A DNA stretch of 31,880 nt. It comes from an uncultured Christensenella sp. GTDB taxonomy: Bacteria; Bacillota; Clostridia; Christensenellales; Borkfalkiaceae. Shown here piece by piece: positions 1-8,017 of this stretch. Below the pieces are notes generated by a model. The model made no database searches, was not told where the DNA came from, and was given only the letters and a program-made list of their open reading frames with translations. The DNA is taken from NCBI GenBank assembly GCA_910579585.1, contig CAJTVA010000016.1:1-31880 (forward strand), read 5' to 3'. The position numbers and the translations under genes are program-made. Within the stretch, counting starts at the first letter, position 1. Each line of letters begins with the position of its first letter.

Positions 1-15
1 GCAGATTAAAAACGC

Positions 16-44
16 TTGAAATTTTCGGAAATTACATATATAAT
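16..44 (+). promoter_or_regulatory. sigma-A promoter of tRNA-Gln
   Basis: A -35 box TTGAAA (16-21) is followed after 17 bp by a perfect -10 box TATAAT (39-44). The predicted start, near position 51, lies just ahead of the tRNA. Confidence 0.8.
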
Positions 45-55
45 AAAAAAGCTAT

Positions 56-130
56 TGGGGCGTCGCCAAGCGGTAAGGCAACGGACTCTGACTCCGTCAT
101 TCGGGTGTTCGAATCACTTCGCCCCAGCCA
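56..130 (+). tRNA. tRNA-Gln (anticodon CUG)
   Basis: The sequence folds as a cloverleaf. The acceptor stem is 56-62 with 120-126, followed by discriminator G127 and an encoded CCA (128-130). The anticodon arm is 81-97 with loop CTCTGAC, so the anticodon at 88-90 is CTG, which reads the glutamine codon CAG. The T arm carries the standard GTTCGAATC-type loop. It has its own promoter upstream and an intrinsic terminator directly behind, so it is a single-gene unit. Confidence 0.95.
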
Positions 131-162
131 AAAAAGACAAGCAGGAAGCTTGTCTTTTTTTT
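131..162 (+). terminator. intrinsic terminator of tRNA-Gln
   Basis: The 7-bp stem GACAAGC / GCTTGTC (136-142 with 148-154) is followed by eight T residues (155-162), immediately after the encoded CCA. Confidence 0.9.
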
Positions 163-246
163 GTGAAAAGTATTTTCGCCGCCCACGACGGAGGGCGTGG
201 CGCGTCAAATATTTACAAAAACTTTAATTTGTTTTTATTCACATTC

Positions 247-275
247 TTGAATATTCATAAATTTAATGATATAAT
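247..275 (+). promoter_or_regulatory. promoter of the Spo0A_C response regulator
   Basis: TTGAAT (247-252), a 17-bp spacer and TATAAT (270-275), with an extended TGA directly before the -10. The expected start near 282 gives a very short leader of about 12 nt that begins at the ribosome site AAGGAG (283-288). Confidence 0.8.
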
Positions 276-293
276 AAAAATAAAGGAGCCAAT

Positions 294-1079
294 ATGCCGA
301 ATAAACTCAGTGTACTTATTGTTGAAGACAATGAAGACGATGCCAACGCTTTAACCGCAGAAATTAACGCACACGCAGATAAGCTTTGCTTTGCAGGCAC
401 TTCAAAATCTTCAATCGCCGCCCTCGACTATATCCGCAACCACAAACCGCACGCAGTTATATTAGATTTAGAGCTTCAGGGCGGATACGGCGACGGATTG
501 GACCTTTTAGAAAAACTTCAATCTACCGTCGTCTGCCCCAAGCCGTATATTATCGTTAACACCAACAGCCCCAGCATAATCACGCGTAACGCCGCAAAGA
601 GGTATGGCGCTGATTACGAGTTCGCGAAATGGCAAAAAGGTTATTCTCCTAAAATGGTGATAGCGCAACTGCTAAGAGTTGCGCCTGTAATTCTGGGTTA
701 TGAAGAAGAACCGCCTGCGCCGCTCAATGACCAGCAGTTAGAAATCAGAATGTGCGAATTTTTGCAAGATGAGTTCAATAAACTCGGCGTATGCGTGAAA
801 GACGTAGGGTATAATTACTTGGTTGACGCGGTTATATTGGCTACAAAGGGCGAAAATAACAATTTGGGTAAAATAATCGGTGAAAAGGCTGGCATAAGCA
901 GTAGCGGAGTTATGCACTCTATGCAGTATACGATAGACAAAACTTGGAAAAATAACGATATAAATCACTTACAAAAGCATTACACGGCGCCGATTCGTAA
1001 AGACAGATACGAGCCGACTTCTAGCGAGTTTGTGTTTTTCTACAAACAAAAACTAATAAATCACCTTAATAATTATTAA
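294..1079 (+). CDS. response regulator with REC and Spo0A-type DNA-binding domain
   Basis: This is a 261-residue two-component output protein. Residues 4-125 form a CheY-like receiver with an acidic pocket (E11, D12), phospho-acceptor D58 in the motif VILDLE, T90, and K112. Residues about 150-258 match the C-terminal DNA-binding domain of the sporulation regulator Spo0A: the order GVxxKxxGYxYL, then the helix-turn-helix around GVMHSMQYTI with DKTW, then PTSSEF near the end follows Spo0A closely. The helix positions where Spo0A has SRVERAIRHAI here read SGVMHSMQYTI, so the arginines and glutamate that contact the 0A box are replaced and the target sequence probably differs. The start at 294 is supported by AAGGAG 5 nt upstream. 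A GHKL kinase follows at 1282 and is the likely partner. I infer a Spo0A-like paralogue rather than the sporulation master regulator itself. Confidence 0.85.
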   Translation: MPNKLSVLIVEDNEDDANALTAEINAHADKLCFAGTSKSSIAALDYIRNHKPHAVILDLELQGGYGDGLDLLEKLQSTVVCPKPYIIVNTNSPSIITRNAAKRYGADYEFAKWQKGYSPKMVIAQLLRVAPVILGYEEEPPAPLNDQQLEIRMCEFLQDEFNKLGVCVKDVGYNYLVDAVILATKGENNNLGKIIGEKAGISSSGVMHSMQYTIDKTWKNNDINHLQKHYTAPIRKDRYEPTSSEFVFFYKQKLINHLNNY

Positions 1080-1082
1080 AGT

Positions 1083-1114
1083 AAAAGCGGGTTGCAAAAT
1101 TGCAACCCGCTTTT
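1083..1114. terminator. bidirectional terminator hairpin
   Basis: A near-perfect inverted repeat with about 15-bp arms (AAAAGCGGGTTGCAA and its complement) ends in a T-run on either strand. It closes the response-regulator gene on the plus strand and would also close the small minus-strand ORF ending at 1122. Confidence 0.85.
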
Positions 1115-1121
1115 GTTTTGA

Positions 1122-1181
1122 TTAATAAAACAATAAAGTTCTATACCAGCTCCAAAAACTTTTTAAAAAATTCCAAAACAT
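1122..1181 (-). CDS. possible 19-residue hydrophobic aromatic peptide
   Basis: A short minus-strand frame begins with ATG at 1181 and encodes 19 residues, MFWNFLKSFWSWYRTLLFY. Three Trp, four Phe, two Tyr and three basic residues make it aromatic and membrane-seeking. A very strong ribosome site, AAAAAGGAGG (1200-1191), lies 9 nt upstream, and the bidirectional hairpin at 1083-1114 lies just after the stop, so the unit is complete in signals. A -10-like TATACT is present at 1211-1206 but I see no good -35. It lies between the response regulator and its kinase on the opposite strand. It could be a small membrane peptide, toxin-like peptide or signal, or a chance ORF. No family is recognised. 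Confidence 0.4.
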   Translation of the reverse strand: MFWNFLKSFWSWYRTLLFY

Positions 1182-1269
1182 ATGTAGGCGCCTCCTTTTT
1201 TTTTGAGTATAGAAAAGAAACGCGTGATGAGTTTTAGGAGCTTTTATCGAATTTTGACTAATATTGTTA

Positions 1270-1281
1270 TATAATACGCGT
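1270..1281 (+). promoter_or_regulatory. -10 box giving an apparently leaderless kinase mRNA
   Basis: TATAAT (1270-1275) is separated by only 6 nt from the ATG at 1282, so a normal start site would coincide with the start codon. No ribosome site is visible upstream and the -35 is weak. Confidence 0.5.
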
Positions 1282-2772
1282 ATGAGCGATTTTATTATAT
1301 GTTTGATTAAATACACTACCCTCTTTGCGTGCACTTTGTACGCTTATACGCAACTGTTACGAATAAAGTTGAAAGTTTGGGACTTGCTCGATATTCCGCT
1401 ATTTGCTGCATTATCAGCGGTTTTGTATTTTGTTACCGCCTACGTAAAAATATTCGTGCCGCTTGGGTTACTGATGTTTTCTACTGCGTTTTTGTTTTTG
1501 CGGTTCAGAAAATCTGTTTACGAAACGGTTACGGTAGGTACTATTTCGTTAGGTATATCAATAGTACTTTATGTCTTATCTTTCATCGTTTCAGCAATTA
1601 TTACAGTAGTATTTAATTTTATAAGCACTGAAACTATTAGAATTGAACTCTCGCAATTAATCGATACCGTAATTGAAGTTACGGTTATTTTCATTTTGTT
1701 TAAGATTAAGCGGTTTCAAAGCGGTATAAACCCGAAAAGTAAAGACGCGACGTTCGACATTTTATTGTTAATAAGCGTAGTTTGCATTTTTACTATGACG
1801 TTGCTTTATGCGGAAGAGGTAAAACAATATATGGTAAAAGTAGTTCTTCTCGTTATAACGTTATGTGGTTTTCTTCTTATCTTATGGTGGCGAAAGCATA
1901 TAACATATACCTACCGTGAAGCGGTAGACTTACAAAACGTCAACCGTATGGAAGACACCATAGAGGAGTATGAATTAAACTCCGCCGAAAAAGATATGAA
2001 AGACGTTGTGTATGCAAAACTTATTCATTACCTTAACAAGGCCTTGCCCACCGTCGCCCTTCTTATAGAAAGGTCGGCGGCACAAACCGGTTGCCCCGAC
2101 GCGTGCGCCGCCAGGGATATGATGCGGAGTATTTTGCGCGAGACGAATAACACTAATGAAAAGTGCAGTCTGAAAAATATTCCGCAAACGGGGGTAAAAC
2201 TTATCGACGCTCCTATAATTCGTCTTTTTACCGCGGCGGAACGTAAAAACTTTAACGCAAGCGCGGATATTTCCGCAGACGTCGAAAGTTGGTTCACCGA
2301 AAGCAATTTGCTTACAGACGATATACATATTCTGCTTAGCTATCTTATAGATAACGCCGTGATTTCCGCTCTCGGCTTGCCAAACGCAAAAGTGCTTGTA
2401 GAGCTTGGCGCAACGGAAAATAAAGAGCCGCTTATCCGTATTTACGACAGCGGCGAACAGTTCGATGAAGATGTGCTTGAAAAACTCGGCGTGGAACAGG
2501 TGACAACCCGTATGGGCGTCGGCGGAAGCGGTATAGGGCTTTTTACGGTTTTCGAAATTTTGGGGAAGTACGGCGCAAGCTTCACGCTTGACGAAGCTCC
2601 GCAAAGGTGCGGGTTTACAAAGTTTATAGAAATTGTTTTCGATGGGCGGAACGGGGTTTTATTGCGCACTTACCGTGAAAGCGTAGTCAAAGTCTGTTCC
2701 GTGCGAAAGGGAGTTACCGTTGAACTTATCGTTCCTGAAGAAGAAACTTTGCGCGACGGAACGAACGGGTAA
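1282..2772 (+). CDS. GHKL-family membrane sensor histidine kinase
   Basis: A 496-residue sensor kinase with about six or seven hydrophobic segments in the first 205 residues and almost no extracellular loops, then a coiled-coil-like linker. The likely phosphorylated histidine is H249 in LIHYLNKALP, an HxxN arrangement as in AgrC/GHKL kinases. The ATP-binding domain follows, with the N box around N358 (LIDNAV), a DSG motif near 389 and the glycine loop GVGGSGIGLF near 412-421. The protein ends with a tail rich in acidic residues. I chose the ATG at 1282; a TTG at 1264 lies upstream but overlaps the -10 box. It probably phosphorylates the Spo0A_C regulator encoded just upstream. The membrane-embedded input domain suggests it senses a peptide or a membrane state. 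Confidence 0.8.
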   Translation: MSDFIICLIKYTTLFACTLYAYTQLLRIKLKVWDLLDIPLFAALSAVLYFVTAYVKIFVPLGLLMFSTAFLFLRFRKSVYETVTVGTISLGISIVLYVLSFIVSAIITVVFNFISTETIRIELSQLIDTVIEVTVIFILFKIKRFQSGINPKSKDATFDILLLISVVCIFTMTLLYAEEVKQYMVKVVLLVITLCGFLLILWWRKHITYTYREAVDLQNVNRMEDTIEEYELNSAEKDMKDVVYAKLIHYLNKALPTVALLIERSAAQTGCPDACAARDMMRSILRETNNTNEKCSLKNIPQTGVKLIDAPIIRLFTAAERKNFNASADISADVESWFTESNLLTDDIHILLSYLIDNAVISALGLPNAKVLVELGATENKEPLIRIYDSGEQFDEDVLEKLGVEQVTTRMGVGGSGIGLFTVFEILGKYGASFTLDEAPQRCGFTKFIEIVFDGRNGVLLRTYRESVVKVCSVRKGVTVELIVPEEETLRDGTNG

Positions 2773-2776
2773 AGTT

Positions 2777-3049
2777 TTATTTCAGGCGGCGCGGCGTTTT
2801 TGTCGGGGGGCAAAAACACCGCGCCGCTTCACTATTATACAGCTTAAATTTAAGCTCGGGGTTATAAGTTAAGCCGTAATCTTTCGCACGCGTCCAACAA
2901 CCGATAATTTCAAGACATTCTATGCAGGCTTCCCAACTGCCTATGGTATAGTCGTCTTTGTACTTGACGGCAGCCAGCTCGGATAAGTTCATTTCCAATA
3001 TGCATATCAGCTGTTCCAGAACTACCTTGGCAGACAATTTTTTATTCAT
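2777..3049 (-). CDS. small hypothetical protein, 90 residues
   Basis: The ATG at 3049 has an excellent ribosome site (AAGGAGG) 6 nt upstream, which is why I prefer it to longer in-frame starts. The product begins MNKKLSAKVVLEQLI and has two predicted helices, a central WEACIECLEII stretch with two cysteines and a tail of proline, lysine and arginine. The tail is encoded by the strong hairpin at 2786-2827, so the last 10-15 residues may not be conserved. I recognise no domain. It converges on the kinase gene and is separated from the next minus-strand gene by a terminator, so it is a single-gene unit. Confidence 0.6.
   Translation of the reverse strand: MNKKLSAKVVLEQLICILEMNLSELAAVKYKDDYTIGSWEACIECLEIIGCWTRAKDYGLTYNPELKFKLYNSEAARCFCPPTKTPRRLK
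2786..2827. repeat. 17-bp inverted repeat between convergent genes
   Basis: Arms 2786-2802 and 2811-2827 are complementary with a single G-T pair. No T-run follows on either strand. It lies 14 nt after the kinase stop and inside the 3' end of the convergent small gene, so it may act as a shared transcription end or an RNA-stabilising hairpin. Confidence 0.6.
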
Positions 3050-3222
3050 TTTTATCCTCCTTGTAAGAAACTGCGTTTTACATTTTTCGCGCTTCTTCGA
3101 CAAAACTATAACATTTGCCCGCAAAAAATATTCTCCTTTCTTGTCACGACTTTTTGTCCGTTTTTCTCCCTGTTTCTCTTTTTTTCTCCATTTTGAACGT
3201 TTTAAGATTAAACGCATTAAAT

Positions 3223-3258
3223 AAAAAAGCGTCAAAGCCAAATTTTTGGTTCCGACGC
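3223..3258 (-). terminator. intrinsic terminator of the DUF4143 ATPase gene
   Basis: On the minus strand a hairpin closed by GCGTC / GACGC (3254-3258 with 3229-3233) and an inner AACCAAA / TTTGGCT stem is followed by six T residues. Confidence 0.8.
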
Positions 3259-3267
3259 AATATCTTA

Positions 3268-4566
3268 TTAAAGAAACATTGCCATATAAAGGGGAAGAGT
3301 GAATTTTTTATCTGCAACGCCAACGTTGCCTGAAATAAACTTTAATCCTAAGCGTGGTTTAAATTCTTGTAAAAACGTATTTAATGAAACCGTTGACCCG
3401 TTACTTGATTTTACTTCAACGGGGATAATCTCCGTATTTTGCGTAAGTAAGAATTCTATCTCTTGCGAATTGCTATCGTTTTTATAGTAGTGAAGAGGTA
3501 GGTTTTTCTTAATAAGAAAGTCAGCAATTAAATTTTCATAAATACCGCCTTTAATTGCGCCTTTAAGCGCATTAGTCAAAATAGCTTGTTTCATTTCAAA
3601 CCCGTACATAGATACAAGCAACCCGATATCATTAAGATAAATTTTGAATTGGTCGGGCTTCTCATAAGCTATCAGAGGGAATTGAGGGGTTGATACATTA
3701 AGGCTAAAACGAATTAAATTGGCGTCGCGTAACCACTCTAAACTGTTTTCATATTTTCTTGCTCTGCCGCCCCTTTCCACAACCGAGAATTGGAATTTTT
3801 TATTCTCTTTAGCAAGTTGACGGGGAATCGAAAGATAGCAATTCCTTGCCTTAGGCTTATCTGTTGTTGCGGCGTATTTTGCAATATCTTCCAAATAAGC
3901 ATCGGTAATTTTTTTCTGCGTATTGTGAACTTCTCCGAAATGTTTTGTTTCAAGGTAAGTATTGACGACTTCAGGCATTCCGCCGACAATCATATATTCA
4001 CGCAGGTATGCAAGCATTCGCTCGTTGACGGCAGGAGGTACTTTTTCCTTTAAATCGTAGAGGGAGTGTACGTAGGAAATTGTATCTTCTCCTACGCCAA
4101 TCGCCCAGAGAAATTCTTCAAAATCAAGAGAATGCATTTCCGCCTGTCGCTCGTATCCGACAGGGATAGAGGGAACCTCTTTGTAATTTATACCAAGAAG
4201 AGAACCCGAAGCAATTACGTCGTATCTATTGTCAAGAGCAAGAAATTTAAGTGCGGTACGGGCGTTCGGGCATTCTTGAATTTCGTCTAAAAATATTAAT
4301 GTGTCGTTTTCTATAAATTGCACATCACGAAAGAATACCGAAAATCGCTTATAAATTTCATCTGCCGTAAGCGCACCGTCAAAAACTTCTTTAAGTTTCG
4401 GCTCGGTAAAAAAGTTGACGTAGATATAGCTACCGTAATTTTCTCTACCGAATTTATCAATAATAAAAGTTTTTCCTATTTGACGTGCACCTTTAACAAG
4501 AAGACATTCGTTTTGTTTTGAGGATTTCCATTCTGACAGTGTTTGTAAAAATTTGCGTTTTAACAT
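3268..4566 (-). CDS. AAA ATPase with DUF4143 domain
   Basis: A 432-residue protein of the common AAA_14/DUF4143 family. The Walker A motif is GARQIGKT (residues 26-33), Walker B is LIFLDE (90-95), and the sensor region reads VIASGSLLG. The C-terminal half is the DUF4143 part and ends with the nuclease-fold-like sequence EIEFLL...IPVEVKSS, which keeps the E-x-K core but whose activity is unknown. The ATG at 4566 has AGAGG 6 nt upstream; a longer in-frame TTG start at 4590 lies beyond this site and is less likely. The gene has its own consensus promoter and terminator, so it is monocistronic. Family members are widespread, often in many copies, and have no settled function; nucleic-acid or stress roles are guesses. 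Confidence 0.85.
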   Translation of the reverse strand: MLKRKFLQTLSEWKSSKQNECLLVKGARQIGKTFIIDKFGRENYGSYIYVNFFTEPKLKEVFDGALTADEIYKRFSVFFRDVQFIENDTLIFLDEIQECPNARTALKFLALDNRYDVIASGSLLGINYKEVPSIPVGYERQAEMHSLDFEEFLWAIGVGEDTISYVHSLYDLKEKVPPAVNERMLAYLREYMIVGGMPEVVNTYLETKHFGEVHNTQKKITDAYLEDIAKYAATTDKPKARNCYLSIPRQLAKENKKFQFSVVERGGRARKYENSLEWLRDANLIRFSLNVSTPQFPLIAYEKPDQFKIYLNDIGLLVSMYGFEMKQAILTNALKGAIKGGIYENLIADFLIKKNLPLHYYKNDSNSQEIEFLLTQNTEIIPVEVKSSNGSTVSLNTFLQEFKPRLGLKFISGNVGVADKKFTLPLYMAMFL

Positions 4567-4589
4567 ATCGACCTCTTTTAATAATAACA

Positions 4590-4618
4590 AGTATATCAGG
4601 ACTTATAAGCTATGTCAA
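4590..4618 (-). promoter_or_regulatory. consensus promoter of the DUF4143 ATPase
   Basis: On the minus strand, TTGACA (4618-4613), 17 bp, TATACT (4595-4590). The gene starts at 4566. Confidence 0.85.
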
Positions 4619-4800
4619 TAGTGGGTCGCCGTTTTTTTGATACGATATTTGTAAAAAATGCCGTTTTTTTGACACTAAAAACTCGAACAGCGCCGAATTT
4701 TCGACAATAAAATGTATTTTGAAGACGTATCCAAATATGAAGCGGAGTGTCTGTCGATGGGTGCGGGTTTGAATTTTCGCCGTTTAGGGTAAGTATAATT

Positions 4801-5505
4801 ATGAAAAAATTTTTAAAAACAGTGAGGGAGGTGCTGTTTCCGAATGATTTGACTTGCGACTTGTGTGGGCGGGAAACTTTCGGCACGAACATATGTAAAG
4901 ACTGCATAAAAACTTTGGTTTTTAACAACGGAGCTACGTGCCCGATATGCGGCAGGAAAACCGTCAGACCCGAACTCTGCGCGGAGTGCAAATACAGTCC
5001 GCCGTCCTTTAAAAAGGCGGTTTCGGCGTTGGTTTATGACGGCGGAGCGGTTATGCTTATAAATAAATTCAAAAGCGGCAGGGCGCATCTTAAAGAATAT
5101 TTCGCCGACAAAATCTGCGAAAAGCTGAACCCCGACGAATACGATTGCGTTGTCAGCGTTCCGCTTAACCGAAAAACGGCGAAAAAGCGCGGCTTCAATC
5201 AAAGCGAACTTCTTGCCCGTGCGGTATCCGAGCGGCTGAAAGTTCCGTATCTGAAAGGCGCGCTTATCAAAATAAAGGACACCGATGCGCAGAAAGCGCT
5301 TTCTCAAAAAGAGCGGCGGGAAAACCTGAAAGGCTGTTTCGAGGTCGTTAAAAGGGAAGACGTCGCTTGTAAGCGCGTGCTTGTGGCGGACGACGTTCTG
5401 ACAACGGGCGCAACCGCCGACGAGATAACGAAAACGCTTATAAAAGCGGGTGCCGCAGTCGTGTGCGTCGCGACGGTCGCTTCGGTCGAATATAAAAAGT
5501 CATAG
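4801..5505 (+). CDS. comF: ComF-family phosphoribosyltransferase-like protein
   Basis: A 234-residue ComF/GntX-type protein. The N-terminus carries four CxxC or CxxxC-like cysteine pairs (C19/C22, C32/C35, C47/C50, C60/C63) forming zinc ribbons. The C-terminal PRTase domain has the PRPP-binding motif VLVADDVLTTGAT (residues 193-205). The family is linked to DNA uptake in competent bacteria but also occurs widely in non-competent ones, where the substrate is unknown. The start at 4801 begins MKKFLKTVREVLFP, the usual family start; an upstream GTG at 4747 would add a non-conserved stretch. AGGG lies about 11 nt upstream, a weak ribosome site. The gene is alone on this strand and converges on ktrA. 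Confidence 0.85.
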   Translation: MKKFLKTVREVLFPNDLTCDLCGRETFGTNICKDCIKTLVFNNGATCPICGRKTVRPELCAECKYSPPSFKKAVSALVYDGGAVMLINKFKSGRAHLKEYFADKICEKLNPDEYDCVVSVPLNRKTAKKRGFNQSELLARAVSERLKVPYLKGALIKIKDTDAQKALSQKERRENLKGCFEVVKREDVACKRVLVADDVLTTGATADEITKTLIKAGAAVVCVATVASVEYKKS

Positions 5506-5538
5506 AAAAAAAGCCCCGCGCGCTATTCGCCGCGGGGC
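5506..5538 (-). terminator. terminator of the ktrBA operon
   Basis: The stem GCCCCGCG / CGCGGGGC (5513-5520 with 5531-5538) is followed on the minus strand by seven T residues (5512-5506). It may also stop transcription from comF. Confidence 0.85.
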
Positions 5539-5546
5539 TTCCGAAT

Positions 5547-6200
5547 TTATTTCTTTTTATTAGTGAACGCGATAATGTTTTCCGTATTTCCGAAAACGAC
5601 CATCTTGTCGCCCTCTTCGAACACAGTGTCGGGGGTGGGGGTGGGCATTATTCGGTTGTTCTTTTTAATCGTCAGAATATTCAGTTCGTACACGGCGCGG
5701 GGGTTGGCTTCGCGAATGGTTTTGCCAATCCATTTCTCTGGCACGGCAAGCTCGAAAAGCGAGTACGTTTCGTCAAGCTCGATATAATCGTAAACCTTTT
5801 CTGCGTTCAGCCTTACCGCAAGCTTTTCGGCTATGTCGCGGTTGGGATATATAACGTGGTCTGCGCCTACGCGGAAAAGGAACTTGCGCTGAATGTCCGT
5901 ATTCGCCTTCGATACGACGTATTTCGCGCCCAAATCTTTTAATATCGAGGTTACTTCCAAAGAGCTTTGGAAGTCGTCCGCGATAGTAACCACGCATGCG
6001 TCGTACGAGGGCACGTCAAGGCTTTTAACGTTGTCCGCATTCATACAGTTGGTTATAATCGCGTTAGTATACTTGGGCGCAAGCGTATTGATAATATCTT
6101 CGTCCTTGTCCACAATCATAACTTCGTTGCCAAGGTTCATAAGCTTTTCGCCCAAAAGCTGACCGAACTGACCCATACCTATTATTAAAACAGATTTCAT
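5547..6200 (-). CDS. ktrA: KtrA/TrkA-type potassium channel regulatory subunit
   Basis: A 217-residue cytosolic gating subunit of a potassium uptake system. Residues 1-120 form an RCK/TrkA-N Rossmann domain with the nucleotide loop GMGQFG (8-13) and an acidic residue at the end of strand 2 (VDKDED). Residues about 135-217 form the TrkA-C domain, which in related proteins binds regulatory nucleotides such as cyclic di-AMP. The length is typical of KtrA rather than the double-length TrkA of Gram-negatives. AAAGAGG is placed 5 nt before the ATG. It lies 24 nt downstream of ktrB in one operon and would form the octameric ring beneath the KtrB dimer. Confidence 0.92.
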   Translation of the reverse strand: MKSVLIIGMGQFGQLLGEKLMNLGNEVMIVDKDEDIINTLAPKYTNAIITNCMNADNVKSLDVPSYDACVVTIADDFQSSLEVTSILKDLGAKYVVSKANTDIQRKFLFRVGADHVIYPNRDIAEKLAVRLNAEKVYDYIELDETYSLFELAVPEKWIGKTIREANPRAVYELNILTIKKNNRIMPTPTPDTVFEEGDKMVVFGNTENIIAFTNKKK

Positions 6201-6224
6201 TGTAACCTCTTTAACTTTGAATTA

Positions 6225-7571
6225 TTACCCGATAAGAAGAGTATCTATCGGTTTGCGGATTTCCGCAGTGCTACGCTTTTTGCCGAGTGCAAGGCCAAGC
6301 GTTAAAATTCCCACCCTGCCTGCGTACATAAGAACAATAACTATTATCTGCGAGCCGACTGAAAGCGTAGGGGTAAGGTTCATACTAAGCCCTGCGTTTG
6401 ACAGTGCGGAAACGCACTCGAAGAGGATGGCTTTGAACATCATACTTTCGGGTTCAATCGTGCAGATGATAAGGGTGGACAGAATAACCATCATAAGGCA
6501 AGCCGTGAAAATGGCAAGCGCCTGCGACAAAAGCGAGTATTCTATACGTTTTTTGCCGATGTCGATATCGCGTTTCCCGCGGAAAGCCGCGAACATACCC
6601 ATTATAATCACGGCGAAAGTTCCGACCCTTATGCCGCCCGCCGTACTGCCCGAGCCGCCGCCGATGAACATTAAAAGCACCGTTAAAAGATAACCGCTTT
6701 GCGAAAGCTTTGTCATATCGGTTGACGCAAAGCCCGCCGTACGGGGCGTTACCGCGCCGAAGAACGACGCAAGCAGCTTTTGCCCGAAATTATAATCCGC
6801 ATAAGTGTCGCGCTCGAATAAAAGGAACAGCGCCGTGCCCGTAACAATTAAAATTGCGTTTACGATAAGCACGACTTTGGTGTTGAACTGAAATTTTTTG
6901 AAGTTGCATTTGCAGTCGATAACGTCGCTCCAAACCGCGAACCCAAGCCCGCCCAAAATAATCAAAGCAATCAAAGTGAGCGAAACGAGGGGGTCGGTTG
7001 CGTAATTCGTCAAAGAAACGAATTCGCCGTATTTCGAGCCCATCAGGTCGAAGCCTGCGTTGCAGAACGCCGAAACGGAGTGCCAGACCGAATAATAAAT
7101 TCCGTCGCCCACGCCGAACTGCGGGATAAACCTTATCATCAGAACGAGCGCGCCGAGCGTTTCGATAATCGCCGTGCCGACGACTATGCGCAGTAGAAGC
7201 GTCTTTACTCCGGCGTATTTCCCGCGCGAGTCAAGCATAAAAGCGTTGCGGCTGTTGAAACCCATTCCGTGTTTAAAAATAAGGAACGCCGCCGAAACGA
7301 GGGTCATAAACCCGAGCCCGCTCGCCTGAACGAGAAAAAGAATTACAAGCTGCCCGAAAAGCGACCAGTGCGTCGCGACGTCGTAAGGGGAGAGCCCCGT
7401 TATGCATACCGCCGACGCCGCCGTGAACAGCGCGCCTATATATGAAGTTTGTTCACCCTCCTTAGTGGCGGCGGGCAGAATCAAAAATATACTGCCGAGG
7501 ATAGTGCCCGCAAGGTATGCAAGCGCGAGTATCTGCCACACGGAAAGCTTTAATCTGAATTTTTTCTTCAT
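6225..7571 (-). CDS. ktrB: KtrB/TrkH-type potassium translocating subunit
   Basis: A 448-residue membrane protein with four repeated M1-P-M2 units. The four pore-loop selectivity segments are visible as CITGLS, CNAGFD, RTAGFA and SNAGLS, each with the conserved glycine that coordinates potassium. A glycine-rich gating stretch (GGGSGSTAGG) lies in the third repeat, as expected for KtrB. It is the first gene of the operon, driven by a TTGACA-17-TAAAAT promoter, with ktrA after it. The ribosome site upstream of the ATG at 7571 is weak. I saw no convincing riboswitch in the short 5' region. Function: low-affinity, probably sodium-dependent potassium uptake across the cell membrane. Confidence 0.92.
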   Translation of the reverse strand: MKKKFRLKLSVWQILALAYLAGTILGSIFLILPAATKEGEQTSYIGALFTAASAVCITGLSPYDVATHWSLFGQLVILFLVQASGLGFMTLVSAAFLIFKHGMGFNSRNAFMLDSRGKYAGVKTLLLRIVVGTAIIETLGALVLMIRFIPQFGVGDGIYYSVWHSVSAFCNAGFDLMGSKYGEFVSLTNYATDPLVSLTLIALIILGGLGFAVWSDVIDCKCNFKKFQFNTKVVLIVNAILIVTGTALFLLFERDTYADYNFGQKLLASFFGAVTPRTAGFASTDMTKLSQSGYLLTVLLMFIGGGSGSTAGGIRVGTFAVIIMGMFAAFRGKRDIDIGKKRIEYSLLSQALAIFTACLMMVILSTLIICTIEPESMMFKAILFECVSALSNAGLSMNLTPTLSVGSQIIVIVLMYAGRVGILTLGLALGKKRSTAEIRKPIDTLLIG

Positions 7572-7594
7572 TTAACCAGTCCGGAATCTGCTTA

Positions 7595-7623
7595 ATTTTA
7601 GCATAAGCAAAAATGGTTGTCAA
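7595..7623 (-). promoter_or_regulatory. promoter of ktrBA
   Basis: On the minus strand, TTGACA (7623-7618), 17 bp, TAAAAT (7600-7595), with an extended TGC before the -10. Confidence 0.85.
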
Positions 7624-8017
7624 TTAATTGCGCGTTCGGCGCGTTTTAATTGTCGTTTGCCGCCGTCACACATTTTTAACGCGGGGCATATGCTTTATTA
7701 CGGTTTTTGCGGCGAGGCGCATATCTGCCGAAGCGCACATCAAGCGCCGTTCAATTATATTGTACGCACTTGTCGCGCGGCTCATACGAATTTGTAAACA
7801 TATGCATAGTTCGGGCAAAAGCCGCAGCGGGAGCGGGGGAAGAAGAGGTTTTAAGTCGAATTTTGTCGAGAGGGAAAAATCGTTCTCCGCTCTTTTTTCG
7901 TTTTTTGCGTCTGATTTTTTATATGCACCGCCGCTGAAATGAATTACGGTTGAATTGTTTTTAAACACAAATGAAAAACCGCCGATATGCGAAAAACGGA
8001 ATTTGAGGAGGTTTTTT
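7624..8017 (+). other. intergenic region upstream of glmM
   Basis: About 390 bp between the divergent ktrB and glmM. Open frames on both strands have no ribosome site and no recognisable domain. A weak hairpin with a TTCG-type loop sits near 7621-7651. I see no consensus promoter for glmM and no glmS-ribozyme-like or riboswitch-like fold. The glmM ribosome site GAGGAGG is at 8005-8011. Confidence 0.5.

Noticed and set aside
1975..2604. Long minus-strand ORF opposite the GHKL kinase and similar shadows opposite glmM and the GPH symporter
   Set aside because: They mirror codon bias of the true genes on the other strand, lack ribosome sites and show no domains.
4628..4674. Two copies of GCCGTTTTTTTGA upstream of comF
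   Set aside because: Short and dominated by a T-run; could be chance and no function is suggested by the context.
4769..4799. TTGAAT...TATAAT before comF as a promoter
   Set aside because: The spacer is 19 bp and the predicted start would fall just inside the gene, after the ATG at 4801.
7628..7942. ORFs on both strands upstream of glmM
   Set aside because: No ribosome site, no domain, and arginine/serine-rich composition typical of chance frames.
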